Assembly (NCBI RefSeq): GCF_947492965.1
Contig: NZ_CANLOZ010000001.1
Location: 62,001-126,000 of the forward strand
Direction: 5' to 3'
DNA length: 64,000 bases
From: an uncultured Aquimarina sp.
Lineage (GTDB): Bacteria > Bacteroidota > Bacteroidia > Flavobacteriales > Flavobacteriaceae
Shown: piece after piece, positions 44,702-54,549 of the stretch
Layout: the number at the start of each line of letters is the position of its first letter
Numbering within the stretch: the first letter of the stretch is position 1
Position numbers and translations under genes: made by a program
Notes under the pieces: model-generated
Told to the model about the DNA's origin: nothing
What the model saw: the letters and a program-made list of their open reading frames with translations, nothing else
Databases searched by the model: none

Positions 44702-45049
44702 TTAGTCAAAAAATTCTTTACCTATTTTCTTAATTACTTTTTTATCGATTGATTTTCGTAGTAAGTAACTTATTCCAGTCATGATAAAAAGGAATGTTGC
44801 TACAAGAAGACATGAAAGACTATAGCTTTCTAAAATTTCTCCTAACCATAGTACAGAAGCAACCAGTAAAAAAATAAATCCTAAAAATAGCAAGCTGCCT
44901 ATGATGGCAAGCTTGCTTAAATAGGAAAATGTTCGTGTTAGTTGCTGAAATATCTTCAGTTTGAAGTATTTTTCAGAAACTTCTACATACGTTTTACTAG
45001 TATCTAAAACAGTGCTGGCACTGTTATTAATGGAATCAAAAACGCTCAT
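44702..45049 (-). CDS. Phage-holin-superfamily (DUF1469-like) membrane protein
   Basis: A 115-residue protein with two adjacent membrane helices (AIIGSLLFLGFIFLLVASVL and YSLSCLLVATFLFIMTGISY) flanked by amphipathic helices, the layout of the putative Actinobacterial holin-X / DUF1469 family. Despite the family name there is no phage context here; these are chromosomal envelope-stress proteins. It overlaps the YtxH gene by one base and is followed by the DUF6327-like gene five bases later. Confidence 0.82.
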   Translation of the reverse strand: MSVFDSINNSASTVLDTSKTYVEVSEKYFKLKIFQQLTRTFSYLSKLAIIGSLLFLGFIFLLVASVLWLGEILESYSLSCLLVATFLFIMTGISYLLRKSIDKKVIKKIGKEFFD

Positions 45050-45381
45050 TATGATGTTTTTTGTAATTTTTGAGTTTTTGATTTCAATCTTTCTAATTTC
45101 TTTTCTAAAGAGGTAATTAAATCCTCAGCCTTATGACTTGCATCAGAAACAATTAATTCTAGTTGATCATCTAATGTTTCTTTCTTTGAGGATAAGGTCG
45201 TATTTATTTTATCTTGGAGCGAAATAGCCTCATTTGCGATTCTATCTTTAGCGGCGGTTGTTTCTTTTGCAATTTTTTGTCTTGTATTTGATCCTTTATC
45301 AGGAGCAAATAAAATTCCTAAGGTAGTTCCTATTACTGTACCAGCTAGCACGCCTAATATGGTATTACTTGAATTACTCAT
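45049..45381 (-). CDS. YtxH-domain protein
   Basis: A 110-residue protein. ILGVLAGTVIGTTLGILFAP is the signature membrane helix of YtxH proteins, followed by DKGSNTRQKIAKETTAAKDR and a long charged coiled coil. YtxH is a general-stress protein in Bacillus; the biochemical role is unknown. It begins a three-gene operon (YtxH, holin-like, DUF6327-like). Confidence 0.9.
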   Translation of the reverse strand: MSNSSNTILGVLAGTVIGTTLGILFAPDKGSNTRQKIAKETTAAKDRIANEAISLQDKINTTLSSKKETLDDQLELIVSDASHKAEDLITSLEKKLERLKSKTQKLQKTS

Positions 45382-45640
45382 TTTAATCTTTTTTAAAGGT
45401 TAATATTTCTTTATTACAAAGATCTTCAATCAAATAAGATTGTATTAACTCAAATCATGGAGATGTTAACGGATATCAACTTTAGTAAAAGGATCAAGAT
45501 TTGATGTAAATGCGTTCATACTTTACATCTTCTCCATTTAATTTTGATTTGATCTTAGAAAGTAATAGCTCATTATACCAAGAAGTAAATGAGTTTAGAT
45601 TTCATTTTCACGATGTAATGAACTCTTAAAAGAATATAAA

Positions 45641-47002
45641 ATGAAAAACAAAATTCAAACAAATTTCCCTTTTACAGGAGAAGTTTTAAATACATATGAT
45701 CTTTTTACAGATGATCAAATAGAAAATGCGTTAGAAAAGTCAGCTGAGACTTTTACCTCTTGGAGAAAAGTTACTCTAAAAGAAAAAGTAGAGATTCTTG
45801 CGCGATTATCTGATATTTTAGAAGAGAATAAAAAGGTATGTGCCAATCTAATTACTTTAGAAATGGGAAAACCTTTTAAGCAAAGCATTGCAGAAATAGA
45901 TAAGTGTATTTGGCTGATAAATTTTTATGCAAAAAATGCAGAACAATTTTTATCAGATGAACTTATCGAAACTGATGCAGAAGAAAGTTTTATCAGCAAG
46001 GATCCTTTGGGAATCATATTTGGAATCATGCCTTGGAATTATCCTTTTTGGCAAGCTTTACGATTTGCTATACCTACGATAACAGCAGGAAATACCATTG
46101 TACTAAAACATGCTAATAATGTTTTAGGATCTGCTTTAATGATTGAAGATATTTTTAGAAAAGCAGGATATCCTGAATATTGTTTTCAAACCATAATTGC
46201 CACTCACGACCAAGTTGAAGATATCATAGCTGATGATCGTATAAAAGGAGTAAGTTTTACTGGTAGCGAAAAGGCAGGGAAGAAAATTGCGGAGCTTGCA
46301 GGAAAATATCTTAAAAAAATAGTCCTTGAACTTGGAGGAAGTAATGCCTGTATCATATCAGAAGATGCTGATTTAGATAAGTATATAGATACAATTGTTA
46401 AAGCTAGACTTCAGAATACCGGACAAAGTTGTATCGCAGCTAAACGATATATCGTAGAAGAAAAAATTTATGATAAGTTTTTAGAATATTACAATAATGG
46501 AATTCAAAAATTAAAGTTTGGAGACCCGCTACATCATGAAACGGATATTGCTACTATGGCAAGAGAAGATCTTGCAGAAGAAGTGGAACAACAGATTACT
46601 GAATCCGTAAATAAAGGTGCAAAAATTTTCATTGGTGGTAAACGAGATAAAGCTTACATAGAGCCTACTATTCTAACAGATGTTACTCCTGATATGCCAG
46701 TTTTTAATGAAGAGGTATTTGGTCCGGTAGCATCGATAATCAAAGCAGAAAACCTAAAGCATGCGATACAATTAGCATCAAACTCTAAATACGGCTTAGG
46801 TACAATGGTTTTTACCGAAGACCAGCAAAAAGTAAGAGAATTAATTAGTGAGATTCCCGATGGAGCGCTATTCGTTAATGAAATGGTTAAATCGGACCCT
46901 CGATTACCTTTTGGTGGTACTAAAGCCTCTGGTTATGGTAGAGAACTTTCCAAAGAGGGAATATTAGAGTTTGTAAATAAAAAGACAGTTTATATAAAAT
47001 AA
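45641..47002 (+). CDS. NAD(P)-dependent aldehyde dehydrogenase (succinate-semialdehyde type)
   Basis: A 453-residue aldehyde dehydrogenase. The general base Glu230 is in VLELGGSNA and the nucleophile Cys264 in NTGQSCIAAKRY; the NAD(P) segments MPWNYPFWQA and GVSFTGSEKAG are intact. Length and the N-terminal NPFTGE-like FPFTGEVLNTYD resemble the succinate-semialdehyde dehydrogenase (Sad/GabD) group, so oxidation of succinate semialdehyde is the best guess. It is followed 22 bases later by a small membrane protein. Confidence 0.9.
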   Translation: MKNKIQTNFPFTGEVLNTYDLFTDDQIENALEKSAETFTSWRKVTLKEKVEILARLSDILEENKKVCANLITLEMGKPFKQSIAEIDKCIWLINFYAKNAEQFLSDELIETDAEESFISKDPLGIIFGIMPWNYPFWQALRFAIPTITAGNTIVLKHANNVLGSALMIEDIFRKAGYPEYCFQTIIATHDQVEDIIADDRIKGVSFTGSEKAGKKIAELAGKYLKKIVLELGGSNACIISEDADLDKYIDTIVKARLQNTGQSCIAAKRYIVEEKIYDKFLEYYNNGIQKLKFGDPLHHETDIATMAREDLAEEVEQQITESVNKGAKIFIGGKRDKAYIEPTILTDVTPDMPVFNEEVFGPVASIIKAENLKHAIQLASNSKYGLGTMVFTEDQQKVRELISEIPDGALFVNEMVKSDPRLPFGGTKASGYGRELSKEGILEFVNKKTVYIK

Positions 47003-47024
47003 TTTAAAAAAGAAAAATACCTAT

Positions 47025-47177
47025 ATGAAATTTATAAAAGACGAAAATGAAGAAAGAAGAGATTACATTTTTCAAAAAAATAAGAAAACAAAACTGGGAG
47101 CTAAGTTCATACTTCTTGTATTAGCATTCTTAATTGTAGGAGTAGTTGCCTCTGGAATTTTTTTAGAATACTTGTAG
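47025..47177 (+). CDS. Small single-pass membrane protein (50 aa)
   Basis: Fifty residues from ATG: a charged N-terminus (KFIKDENEERRDYIFQKNKK) and one membrane helix (KFILLVLAFLIVGVVASGIF). The frame lies 22 bases after the aldehyde dehydrogenase on the same strand, and no other frame in the gap is better. Family not recognised; the basic-then-helix pattern supports a real gene. Confidence 0.55.
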   Translation: MKFIKDENEERRDYIFQKNKKTKLGAKFILLVLAFLIVGVVASGIFLEYL

Positions 47178-47290
47178 TAGATTAAAATTTTCAAATGCGT
47201 CAATGTTGCTATGAAATAAGATAACATACCCTGTTTAGTCGTAGTATTTTTGATGTGAAGTTAAATGATGTTGAATTTTAAAAATAAAAA

Positions 47291-47965
47291 ATGATCAAGA
47301 AAATAATATATATGTTTTTACTAAGTCCGATGATGATGTTCGCACAGAAGACTACGGTAGAACTCGCAGCGTTTGATGAGTTAAAAGTGTATGATGCTAT
47401 CAATGTTACATTAATTAAAGCGGCAGAGAATAAAGCTGTCATTACTGGTGATGATGTCGACCAAGTAGCAATTGTTTCTAAAAATGGTAGAGTAAAAGTA
47501 AAAATGGAGATTGATAATATTCTCGATGGGAAAGATACCAACGTTACCATTTACCATACAGAAGATCTTGCCCTTATTGATGCAAATGAAAATTCGGTGA
47601 TTACTTCAAATAGTACTATAGAATCAAAGTACATAACTATTAGAGCCCAAGAAGGTGCTGAAATAGATTTAAAAGTTAATGCAAAAAACTTGGATTCGAA
47701 AGCAGTATCAGGAGGAAAGATTAGTATTTCGGGTGATGTACCAAATCAGGATGTCTTAGTACGAACAGGAGGAAAATATTTTGCAAAGAAATTATCCGCA
47801 GAACAAACAGATGTTACAGTTCTTGCTGGAGGAAAAGCTTATATAAATAGTGATGAGTACGTGGATGCGAGTGTAACCGCTGGAGGCATCATTGAAATCT
47901 ATGGAAATCCCGAAAAAGTAAAACAAGATAAGACCTTAGGTGGATCGATTGTGATCCGTAAGTAA
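47291..47965 (+). CDS. GIN-domain (DUF2807) putative auto-transported protein
   Basis: A 224-residue protein with signal peptide (IYMFLLSPMMMFAQ). The AFDELKVYDAINVTLIKAAE start and repeated short strands (SNSTIESKYITIRAQEGAEI, LDSKAVSGGKISISGD, VLAGGKAYINSDEYVDASVT) are those of the GIN domain, a right-handed beta-helix common in Bacteroidota secreted proteins. Role unknown; surface or periplasmic. A terminator follows. Confidence 0.88.
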   Translation: MIKKIIYMFLLSPMMMFAQKTTVELAAFDELKVYDAINVTLIKAAENKAVITGDDVDQVAIVSKNGRVKVKMEIDNILDGKDTNVTIYHTEDLALIDANENSVITSNSTIESKYITIRAQEGAEIDLKVNAKNLDSKAVSGGKISISGDVPNQDVLVRTGGKYFAKKLSAEQTDVTVLAGGKAYINSDEYVDASVTAGGIIEIYGNPEKVKQDKTLGGSIVIRK

Positions 47966-48007
47966 TTGTGTATGTTGATTCATAATTAAGTTTGATTGAT
48001 GATGATT

Positions 48008-48046
48008 AAAGGGAGATTGAATTTGGGGTATTCATCTCCCTTTTTT
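48008..48046 (+). terminator. Terminator after the GIN-domain gene
   Basis: AAAGGGAGAT pairs with ATCTCCCTTT around a 16-base loop and continues into T6, 43 bases after the stop codon. Confidence 0.85.
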
Positions 48047-48087
48047 CTTGAAAAGAAGAATAATAAGGTTTATAAAGAATAAAAAAA

Positions 48088-48555
48088 ATGGCAAAAATAA
48101 TAGAAGTTAAAATAGACAGAATACCAGATTTTATTGAAGTTGATGATGATAAAACAAATGAGGTGCTTATTCATACAGAACTTGAATTTCATCCACTAGA
48201 TATAGCAACAAATATGGAGTATATATTACATCTTTTTGTATACGATGTACATGGTAAGAAAGATGTTCCAGTATTGATTTCTAATTGGGATGATACAAAG
48301 GTCTTAAGAGTGGCTAGAGATGATAGAAGAGATGATTTCTTATGTAAAGAAAGTGTGCTTATCAGATCAAGCGAAATCAATAAAAAAAGTGTAACCATAA
48401 AGACACCAATGATTTTGAAATTAGGGAAACTGCAAGAAAACACTTCGGTGTATACCAGAAAATTTGAAGTGTTTGCGACCATGATACCTGCTGTTGACCG
48501 TGTATCTAATTGGTCTAAACCATTTGAGTCTCAATTAGTATTTAAAAGTAAATAA
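48088..48555 (+). CDS. Conserved-looking protein of unknown function
   Basis: A 155-residue soluble protein without signal peptide. It appears to be a beta-sandwich: MEYILHLFVYDVHGKKDVPV, SSEINKKSVTIKTPMILKLG and SVYTRKFEVFATMIPAVDRV. I do not recognise the family. It lies seven bases upstream of the pyruvate-oxidase-like gene, so the two are probably translated from one mRNA and might work together. Confidence 0.65.
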   Translation: MAKIIEVKIDRIPDFIEVDDDKTNEVLIHTELEFHPLDIATNMEYILHLFVYDVHGKKDVPVLISNWDDTKVLRVARDDRRDDFLCKESVLIRSSEINKKSVTIKTPMILKLGKLQENTSVYTRKFEVFATMIPAVDRVSNWSKPFESQLVFKSK

Positions 48556-48562
48556 TAAGAAT

Positions 48563-50302
48563 ATGAACGTTTCGGAACAACTTTTATCGATATTACAAAA
48601 TGAAGGAGTAAGACATATTTTTGGTGTGGCTGGAGATGCCCTAAACCCATTAGTTGATGCTATCGCAAAACAAGATGTGGTACAATGGGTAGGTGTTAAT
48701 CATGAAGGAAATGGCTCATATGCTGCTTTTGCACAAGGAGAACTTGGTAATAATTTTGGAGTGTGTGCAAGTACTGTAGGACCTGGAGCATTACACCTTA
48801 TTAATGGGTTGTATAATGCAAAAAAGGAGAGAACACCAGTAATTGCTATAACAGGTCAGGTTCCTGTAGAGTTCTTAGGAACAAATTATCATCAGGAAGC
48901 AGATTTACAGAAAATATTTGATGATGTATGCGAGTATCAAGCAATCGTACGATCACCAGAAGAGGCTCCAAGAGTGATTCTGAGAGCAATTAAAATTGCT
49001 ATTAATCATAATTGTGTTTGTAGAATCGAACTTCCTGGTGATATAGCTCAAATGAAAGCTAAAAATCACGATTATATCCATAAAGTTTTTAGATCCAAAA
49101 GTAATATCATACCACAAAATGATGAATTGATCGAAGCCGTAAATTTAATTAATGAAGCATCTACAGTAGGGATATTAGCTGGAGCGGGATGTAGAGATGC
49201 GAAGCAAGAAGTGCTAGCATTATCCAAAAAGCTAAAAGCACCAATTACCCATTCATTAAGAGCGTCTGATATTTTTGATCATTCTACACAAAATGTAGTA
49301 GGATTAACAGGCTTGATTGGAAATCCTTCGGGATATAAAGCAGTGATGGATTGTGACTTACTTTTAATGCTAGGTACCGATTTTCCATATAGCGATTTCT
49401 TACCCGAAAACACCAAAATCATTCAGGTGGATATAAGACCAGAGAATTTAGGAAATAGATGTCCTATTAATCTTGGTCTTCATGGCGATATTAAATCTAC
49501 GATAGAGAGTCTGTTACTAAATACAACTGATAAAGAAGATGATACTTTCTTAAAAAAATTGAAACAACAATTTGAAGAGTGGAAAGAAGGAAATAGAGAC
49601 AAAGCAGATCCATCACGAGATATGGAACCATTACATCCACAAATATTTGCGAAAGCAATAAGTGATACAGCATCTGATGATGCCATTTTTACGATAGATA
49701 CAGGAACGGCGGCAATTTGGGCTTCAAACTTTATGAATTTTAATGCAGAAAGACGAGTAATAGGATCATTTAATCATGGTTCTATGGCTGTAGGATTACC
49801 CTCAGCAATAGGAGCGCAGCTTTTACATACCGATCGAGAAGTATGGAGCCTTGTTGGAGATGGAGCTTTTAATATGTCATTACAAGATTTTTCTACAGCA
49901 GTACATAATAATCTTCCCATTAAAATTATAGTTTTTAATAATTCACAATTGGGGTTTGTAAAAATAGAAATGGAAGAAGCAGGATTAGCTCCTAACATGG
50001 ACGCATTAAAAGTCAATAACTTCAATTTTGCTGAGTATGCTAAACTATGCGGAGGAGACGGTATTAGAGTAGAAAAAGCGAAAGATATTCTTGCTGCAGT
50101 CACATTAGCGAAAAAGTCAAGTAAGCCATTTGTGATAGATGCTGTAGTTACAAATGCAGAGCTATCATTACCACCTAAAATAGGTTTTGAAGAAGTAAAA
50201 GGCTTTGGCATGTCAAAGATAAAAGAAGTGCTAAGAGCGTTTAATGGAGAAAAAGAACAATGGGAAAATATCAAAGAGGAGGTTGAAGCATATTTTGATT
50301 AA
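48563..50302 (+). CDS. poxB: Thiamine-diphosphate-dependent pyruvate oxidase/dehydrogenase (PoxB-like)
   Basis: A 579-residue ThDP enzyme. The N-terminal domain has the catalytic Glu in WVGVNHEGNGSYAAFA, the middle domain binds nucleotide (FAD in PoxB), and the C-terminal domain has the ThDP motif GDGAFNMSLQDFSTAVHNNL. Length matches E. coli PoxB (572), which oxidises pyruvate to acetate and CO2 and passes electrons to quinone. Acetolactate synthase-like relatives cannot be fully excluded. An MscS gene follows. Confidence 0.85.
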   Translation: MNVSEQLLSILQNEGVRHIFGVAGDALNPLVDAIAKQDVVQWVGVNHEGNGSYAAFAQGELGNNFGVCASTVGPGALHLINGLYNAKKERTPVIAITGQVPVEFLGTNYHQEADLQKIFDDVCEYQAIVRSPEEAPRVILRAIKIAINHNCVCRIELPGDIAQMKAKNHDYIHKVFRSKSNIIPQNDELIEAVNLINEASTVGILAGAGCRDAKQEVLALSKKLKAPITHSLRASDIFDHSTQNVVGLTGLIGNPSGYKAVMDCDLLLMLGTDFPYSDFLPENTKIIQVDIRPENLGNRCPINLGLHGDIKSTIESLLLNTTDKEDDTFLKKLKQQFEEWKEGNRDKADPSRDMEPLHPQIFAKAISDTASDDAIFTIDTGTAAIWASNFMNFNAERRVIGSFNHGSMAVGLPSAIGAQLLHTDREVWSLVGDGAFNMSLQDFSTAVHNNLPIKIIVFNNSQLGFVKIEMEEAGLAPNMDALKVNNFNFAEYAKLCGGDGIRVEKAKDILAAVTLAKKSSKPFVIDAVVTNAELSLPPKIGFEEVKGFGMSKIKEVLRAFNGEKEQWENIKEEVEAYFD

Positions 50303-50324
50303 ATCGATAAAAAATTATATACAT

Positions 50325-51173
50325 ATGGACATAGAGAATTTGGGGTTAACAAAAGAAAATTGGGAATATTTCTTAAAATGGGTTTGGGATTTCGTGCCGA
50401 GTCTTCTATCTGCTATTGTAATTTTCTTTATAGGTATATGGGTTATTAACCTTTTTAGTAAAGGATTAAGGAAGTTTTTTCAGAAAAGAGATTATGATGA
50501 AACCTTAGAACGATTTTTATATGATCTAATTAATTTAGGGTTAAAAGTATTATTAATCATACTAGTAATAACTCAGTTAGGAGTCCAAACATCGTCTCTG
50601 GTTGCAATATTGGGAGCTGCTGGTTTGGCTGTTGGATTAGCACTGCAAGGTTCTCTGGCAAACTTTGCCGGTGGCGTGTTAATTTTGTTTTTTAAACCTT
50701 TTAAAATTGGTGATTTTATAGAAGCGCAAGGAACATCAGGAACAGTGAAAGAGATTACTATTTTTACTACTAAACTAAATACTTTTGGGAATCAATTAGT
50801 CATAATTCCAAACGGGAAACTATCTAATGACAACATCACAAACTATTCAGCAGAAAATAAAAGACGAAATAAAATAGACATCGGAATTTCTTATAGTAGT
50901 AATATTAAACAAGCGAAGGATATACTATTAGGGCTAGTGAATGAGCAAGAAGCGGTAATCAAAGATCCCTTACCCGAAGTAGTAGTTTCTTCTTTAGGGG
51001 ACAGTTCGGTGTCTTTATCCATACGTTATTGGGCATCAAATGAGGATTTTTGGGCGATACATTTTTACACAATGGAGCAAGCTAAAAAGAGACTTGAAGA
51101 AAATGGAATTTCTATACCTTTCCCACAACGTGAAGTTAGAATCCTGAGTACTACAACTAATGAAATGAAATAA
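50325..51173 (+). CDS. mscS: MscS-type mechanosensitive channel 2
   Basis: A 282-residue small MscS channel from the ATG at 50325; the frame extends upstream to 50244, but that would overlap the poxB end and add a charged tail. Helices VPSLLSAIVIFFIGIWVINL and LGLKVLLIILVITQLGVQTS precede the pore helix AAGLAVGLALQGSLANFAGG, then the beta domain FKIGDFIEAQGTSGTVKEIT. It is closer to E. coli MscS in length than the copy at 36339. Confidence 0.93.
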   Translation: MDIENLGLTKENWEYFLKWVWDFVPSLLSAIVIFFIGIWVINLFSKGLRKFFQKRDYDETLERFLYDLINLGLKVLLIILVITQLGVQTSSLVAILGAAGLAVGLALQGSLANFAGGVLILFFKPFKIGDFIEAQGTSGTVKEITIFTTKLNTFGNQLVIIPNGKLSNDNITNYSAENKRRNKIDIGISYSSNIKQAKDILLGLVNEQEAVIKDPLPEVVVSSLGDSSVSLSIRYWASNEDFWAIHFYTMEQAKKRLEENGISIPFPQREVRILSTTTNEMK

Positions 51174-51190
51174 AACCTTTAAAATATATT

Positions 51191-51436
51191 ATGATGAGTG
51201 ATAGACCAAGAATTAAAAACGAGGCACAGTATGAGGCGCTGCGCGAAAAAGGATATAGTAAAGAAAAATCAGCTAGAATTGCAAACACTCCAGATAGCGG
51301 TACAAAAGGAGGAAAAGCAACAAATTATGAAGACCGAACAAAAGATGAGTTATATGAACAAGCAAAGGATATCGGTATTGAAGGAAGATCAAAAATGAAC
51401 AAGGAAGAGCTTATTGATGCATTACGAAATAATTAA
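51191..51436 (+). CDS. Rho-N / plasmid-stabilisation-like small protein (DUF7218-like)
   Basis: An 81-residue basic protein. RIKNEAQYEALREKGYSKEK and ARIANT form the first conserved half and TKDELYEQAKDIGIEGRSKM with KEELIDALRNN is a Rho-termination-factor N-terminal-like SAP/helix-extended-loop-helix. Proteins of this shape are common stress-linked small proteins. It starts 17 bases after mscS, so probably lies in the same operon. Confidence 0.8.
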   Translation: MMSDRPRIKNEAQYEALREKGYSKEKSARIANTPDSGTKGGKATNYEDRTKDELYEQAKDIGIEGRSKMNKEELIDALRNN

Positions 51437-51496
51437 ACTTGGTTTTCTATTGGAAAGAAAAACATAAGTAGAATATTTAAATTTATAGATCAGAGT

Positions 51497-51913
51497 TTAT
51501 CTGTTATACTCTGTCCAATAGGAAATTACTTTTGGTAATTTCTCTTTCAGATCTAAATAATTTTTAGGTTTTGTAATATAGCTATTGCCTCCTAATAAAT
51601 ATGTTTCCTTAATCTCTTCAGGTCTTTCAGAAGAGCTTAGAATTATAACAGGTACATTTTTTATCTGTTTTTTGTTTCTTAGGTAATTCAAAACCTCTAA
51701 ACCGTTCATTTTAGGTAGTTTTATGTCCATAAGAATGCATTTTGGAGGATGAGTAATAAATTCTGAGGACTCAAAAAACTGAATTGCAGATTCACCATCT
51801 TCTAGGTATTTTATCTCACAATCCTTCATTTCTTTTTCGACAACACGTCTCATTAATTCTATATCAGTTCGGCTATCTTCTACAGAGACTATATAAGGTC
51901 TATTCATTTTCAT
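51497..51913 (-). CDS. Single-domain response regulator (Rcp1-like)
   Basis: A 138-residue stand-alone receiver domain: acidic pair Glu-Asp in VSVEDSRTDIELM, phospho-acceptor Asp in CILMDIKLPKMNG, Ser in VIILSSSERPEEI and Lys in GNSYITKPKNY. The long acidic loop before the Asp is typical of Rcp1-type regulators that pair with phytochrome-like kinases. The PAS histidine kinase upstream on the same strand is the natural partner. Confidence 0.9.
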   Translation of the reverse strand: MKMNRPYIVSVEDSRTDIELMRRVVEKEMKDCEIKYLEDGESAIQFFESSEFITHPPKCILMDIKLPKMNGLEVLNYLRNKKQIKNVPVIILSSSERPEEIKETYLLGGNSYITKPKNYLDLKEKLPKVISYWTEYNR

Positions 51914-52133
51914 AACATTTTTACAAGACAGGAAGTAACATTTATTTCCTTTCTTATCATATTCTCCAAGAATTATATATTTAGTTTCCTGGATTTGATG
52001 TAATTCAATTTGGTTAAAAATACCAAAAAATATGATTTTAAAGTTTTTGATATTTCCTTACAAATAGTAACAACAAAAATAAGTAAGACTTTCTCTAATG
52101 TTATTGTGAAAAATATAGATGTTAGCTTGATTG

Positions 52134-53681
52134 CTAATTGTTTGTAATTGGGAAATATAATTTGAATTCTGAACCGACTCCTTTTTCGCTCATTGCGGAT
52201 ATAGAACCATGATGTGTTTGCATGATTTTATGGCAAATCGCTAGACCTATACCTGTTCCTTTATATTGTGTTTTTTCATGAAGACGGTGAAATAGCTTAA
52301 AAATAGACTCTTTGTGTTTTGGGTCAAAACCTATACCATTGTCTTTAAAAGTGATTTCTAAGAAATGAGATGATGAATTCTCTAGATTTTCGGATAAATT
52401 ATGATGTATCCAAAGTTCAGGAATAGCGTTAGTTTTTCTATATTTTATAGCATTAGAAATCAGATTTACAAATACTTGTTTGATTAGAAACGGTATTCCA
52501 TATATTTCTGGAAAATTAATAGTATGAATTTGCACCTGATGTTTACTAATTTCTTCTTCTAGTTCTATGAATGCATCTTGAAGAATGGTATTCAAATCAA
52601 TTTTTTCAAAAGGAAGCTGCCTTTTTCCAATGCTAGAATAGTCTAGAAGATGAAGAATAAGTTGCTGCATTCTCTCCGAAGAATCGCTTATTTTATCTAG
52701 ATAGTTAAGAATTTTATCAGGAATCGTTTCTTGATCTACGTTAAGTATGCGTGAAATGAACATTCTTATTTTTCGTAACGGTTCTTGTAGGTCATGACTA
52801 GCAATATGGTTAAATGAATCTAGTTCTTCATTTATGGTGAGAAGCTCTTGATTTTTTTCCTTTAGTAGTTTTTCGGATTTGATTTCTTCGGTAACATTTC
52901 GAATAACCCCTAGCATCATTTGGCCGTCTCTTGAAGGAATAAAATGAGCGTTTAAAGAAAAATATAAAAGCGTATGATCATTTTGTATAGAAAATTCAAA
53001 CGGAGGTAATACATCCTCATACTGCAAAATCTCAATTAGTGAACGAAGTTTAGCACTTTTTTGTTCATCCAAAAAGCAAAATACTCCTTCATTTTGAAGG
53101 CATTTCGCATCAATTGTGTCTTTAAAAAGTTCTCTTATGTTTTCTGAGAAGACCCAAATGTTTTTGTTGATATTCCACCTAAAACTAGCAGTTTTTGATA
53201 TCTGTTCTGAGTCATTAAGGATCGTATTTTGAAACTCTAAATGACGTAAAGAATCTCTTAATTGAGCTTCCACTTTTTTTAGTTTGCTGATATCTTTAGA
53301 GGTAACAATAATACCATTGTTTTGTTTGATCACCTTACCTTCTAACCAAACAGTCTTTTCTTCAAATTCAAATTCTCGTTCATAAGTTATCTCAAAATTT
53401 TCCTTATTGTAACAGGCAGTATATATTTCGAAAAGACCGTTTTCAAAAATTACAGGAAAAATTTCTGAAGCACTCTTGTTAATTAACAAATCAATACTTG
53501 ATTTTATATATTTTTCAAAATTATTGGTGATATACACTAATTTAAAATCAACAAGTTGTTCTTGTTCAAAAATTGGTGTAAAATAACTAATAATACTTTC
53601 TGAGCGATCAATAAGTGATTGTAAAAATTCTGTAGATTCTACGTCTATAGTAAGTGCAATATGATCATTTTTATGAGTCAA
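52134..53681 (-). CDS. PAS-domain sensor histidine kinase
   Basis: A 515-residue soluble kinase without membrane helices: two or three PAS-like regions (about 15-260), a short coiled coil, then HisKA with the phospho-histidine in NHIASHDLQEPLRKI, and the catalytic domain with NLISNAIKYR, DNGIGFDP and GTGIGLAICHKIM boxes. It has the phytochrome-type HisKA sequence HDLQEPLR. The partner is likely the response regulator 220 bases downstream. The signal is unknown. Confidence 0.92.
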   Translation of the reverse strand: MTHKNDHIALTIDVESTEFLQSLIDRSESIISYFTPIFEQEQLVDFKLVYITNNFEKYIKSSIDLLINKSASEIFPVIFENGLFEIYTACYNKENFEITYEREFEFEEKTVWLEGKVIKQNNGIIVTSKDISKLKKVEAQLRDSLRHLEFQNTILNDSEQISKTASFRWNINKNIWVFSENIRELFKDTIDAKCLQNEGVFCFLDEQKSAKLRSLIEILQYEDVLPPFEFSIQNDHTLLYFSLNAHFIPSRDGQMMLGVIRNVTEEIKSEKLLKEKNQELLTINEELDSFNHIASHDLQEPLRKIRMFISRILNVDQETIPDKILNYLDKISDSSERMQQLILHLLDYSSIGKRQLPFEKIDLNTILQDAFIELEEEISKHQVQIHTINFPEIYGIPFLIKQVFVNLISNAIKYRKTNAIPELWIHHNLSENLENSSSHFLEITFKDNGIGFDPKHKESIFKLFHRLHEKTQYKGTGIGLAICHKIMQTHHGSISAMSEKGVGSEFKLYFPITNN

Positions 53682-53969
53682 AAACGTATGATTTTATCAA
53701 GCTAAAATTAATTTTAAAAAGAAGAGAACAAATTACAACATTATTGCCTAATAGAGATAAAGTTTATGTCTAAATTTTGAAGATCAGCTCTTTAAAAACA
53801 TCGTATTAATGGCTGATTTTAGTAAAGAAAATAAATTGACTCAATAATGATATGAATAACCTCAATACAGTTAAACATAAATATGTAAAATATAGAATGA
53901 TTGATTATATTTGTTTAATCTTTTAAGATTATAATTAAACGTTTGGTAACAAAATTAATGTTCTAATTC

Positions 53970-54539
53970 ATGAAGTTTTATCTAAAATACGATATGGATG
54001 TAATTTTCAGAAAGACTTTAGAACAACAGCTAAGCAATTTGCAGGTGGCTTATAAGATCAATGGTTTAGGCGAGATAGAGTTTTTGCAATCGTTGAGCGC
54101 AGAAAAGGTAAAAGAGCTTACGGTTTTACTTTCGGTTTATGGAATAGAAATCATCAATGATCATAAGAGTGAAATTGTCCAAAGAATTAAAGATGCGATT
54201 TCGGAAATGGTACTAGATACTTCTTCCGAAAGAAATCATAAGTTATCAGAGTATTTGCCGAACAAATTAGGATATTCTTATACTTATTTGTCTAGCTTAT
54301 TTTCAGAAAGCACCTATACTTCTTTAGAAAATTTTTTAATTATAAAACGTATCGATAGAGTAAAGCAAATGTTGGTTCATGAAAAGTTAACACTTTCACA
54401 GATAGCATTTGAGTTAGGTTATAGCAGTAATGCTCATGTATCAGCTCAATTTAAAAAAATAACAGGATTGACTCCCACGGTTTTTCAAAAAATTATTAAA
54501 AAACGTTCTGAGAACAAAACATCATTTAAGCAATCTTAA
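53970..54539 (+). CDS. Short AraC-type regulator
   Basis: A 189-residue protein. The C-terminal half is an AraC-type DNA-binding domain (YLPNKLGYSYTYLSSLFSES and LSQIAFELGYSSNAHVSAQF with TGLTPTVFQK). The N-terminal 85 residues are a small domain (FYLKYDMDVIFRKTLEQQLS) unlike that of the five large AraC paralogues; this layout is a known Bacteroidota group next to receiver genes. It lies 10 bases upstream of a response regulator and divergently from the histidine kinase. Confidence 0.88.
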   Translation: MKFYLKYDMDVIFRKTLEQQLSNLQVAYKINGLGEIEFLQSLSAEKVKELTVLLSVYGIEIINDHKSEIVQRIKDAISEMVLDTSSERNHKLSEYLPNKLGYSYTYLSSLFSESTYTSLENFLIIKRIDRVKQMLVHEKLTLSQIAFELGYSSNAHVSAQFKKITGLTPTVFQKIIKKRSENKTSFKQS

Positions 54540-54549
54540 TTTTGGTAAA

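Noticed and set aside
44702..45049. Prophage remnant, because of the holin-like family name
   Set aside because: No other phage gene is nearby, and the YtxH/DUF6327-like neighbours indicate a chromosomal stress operon.
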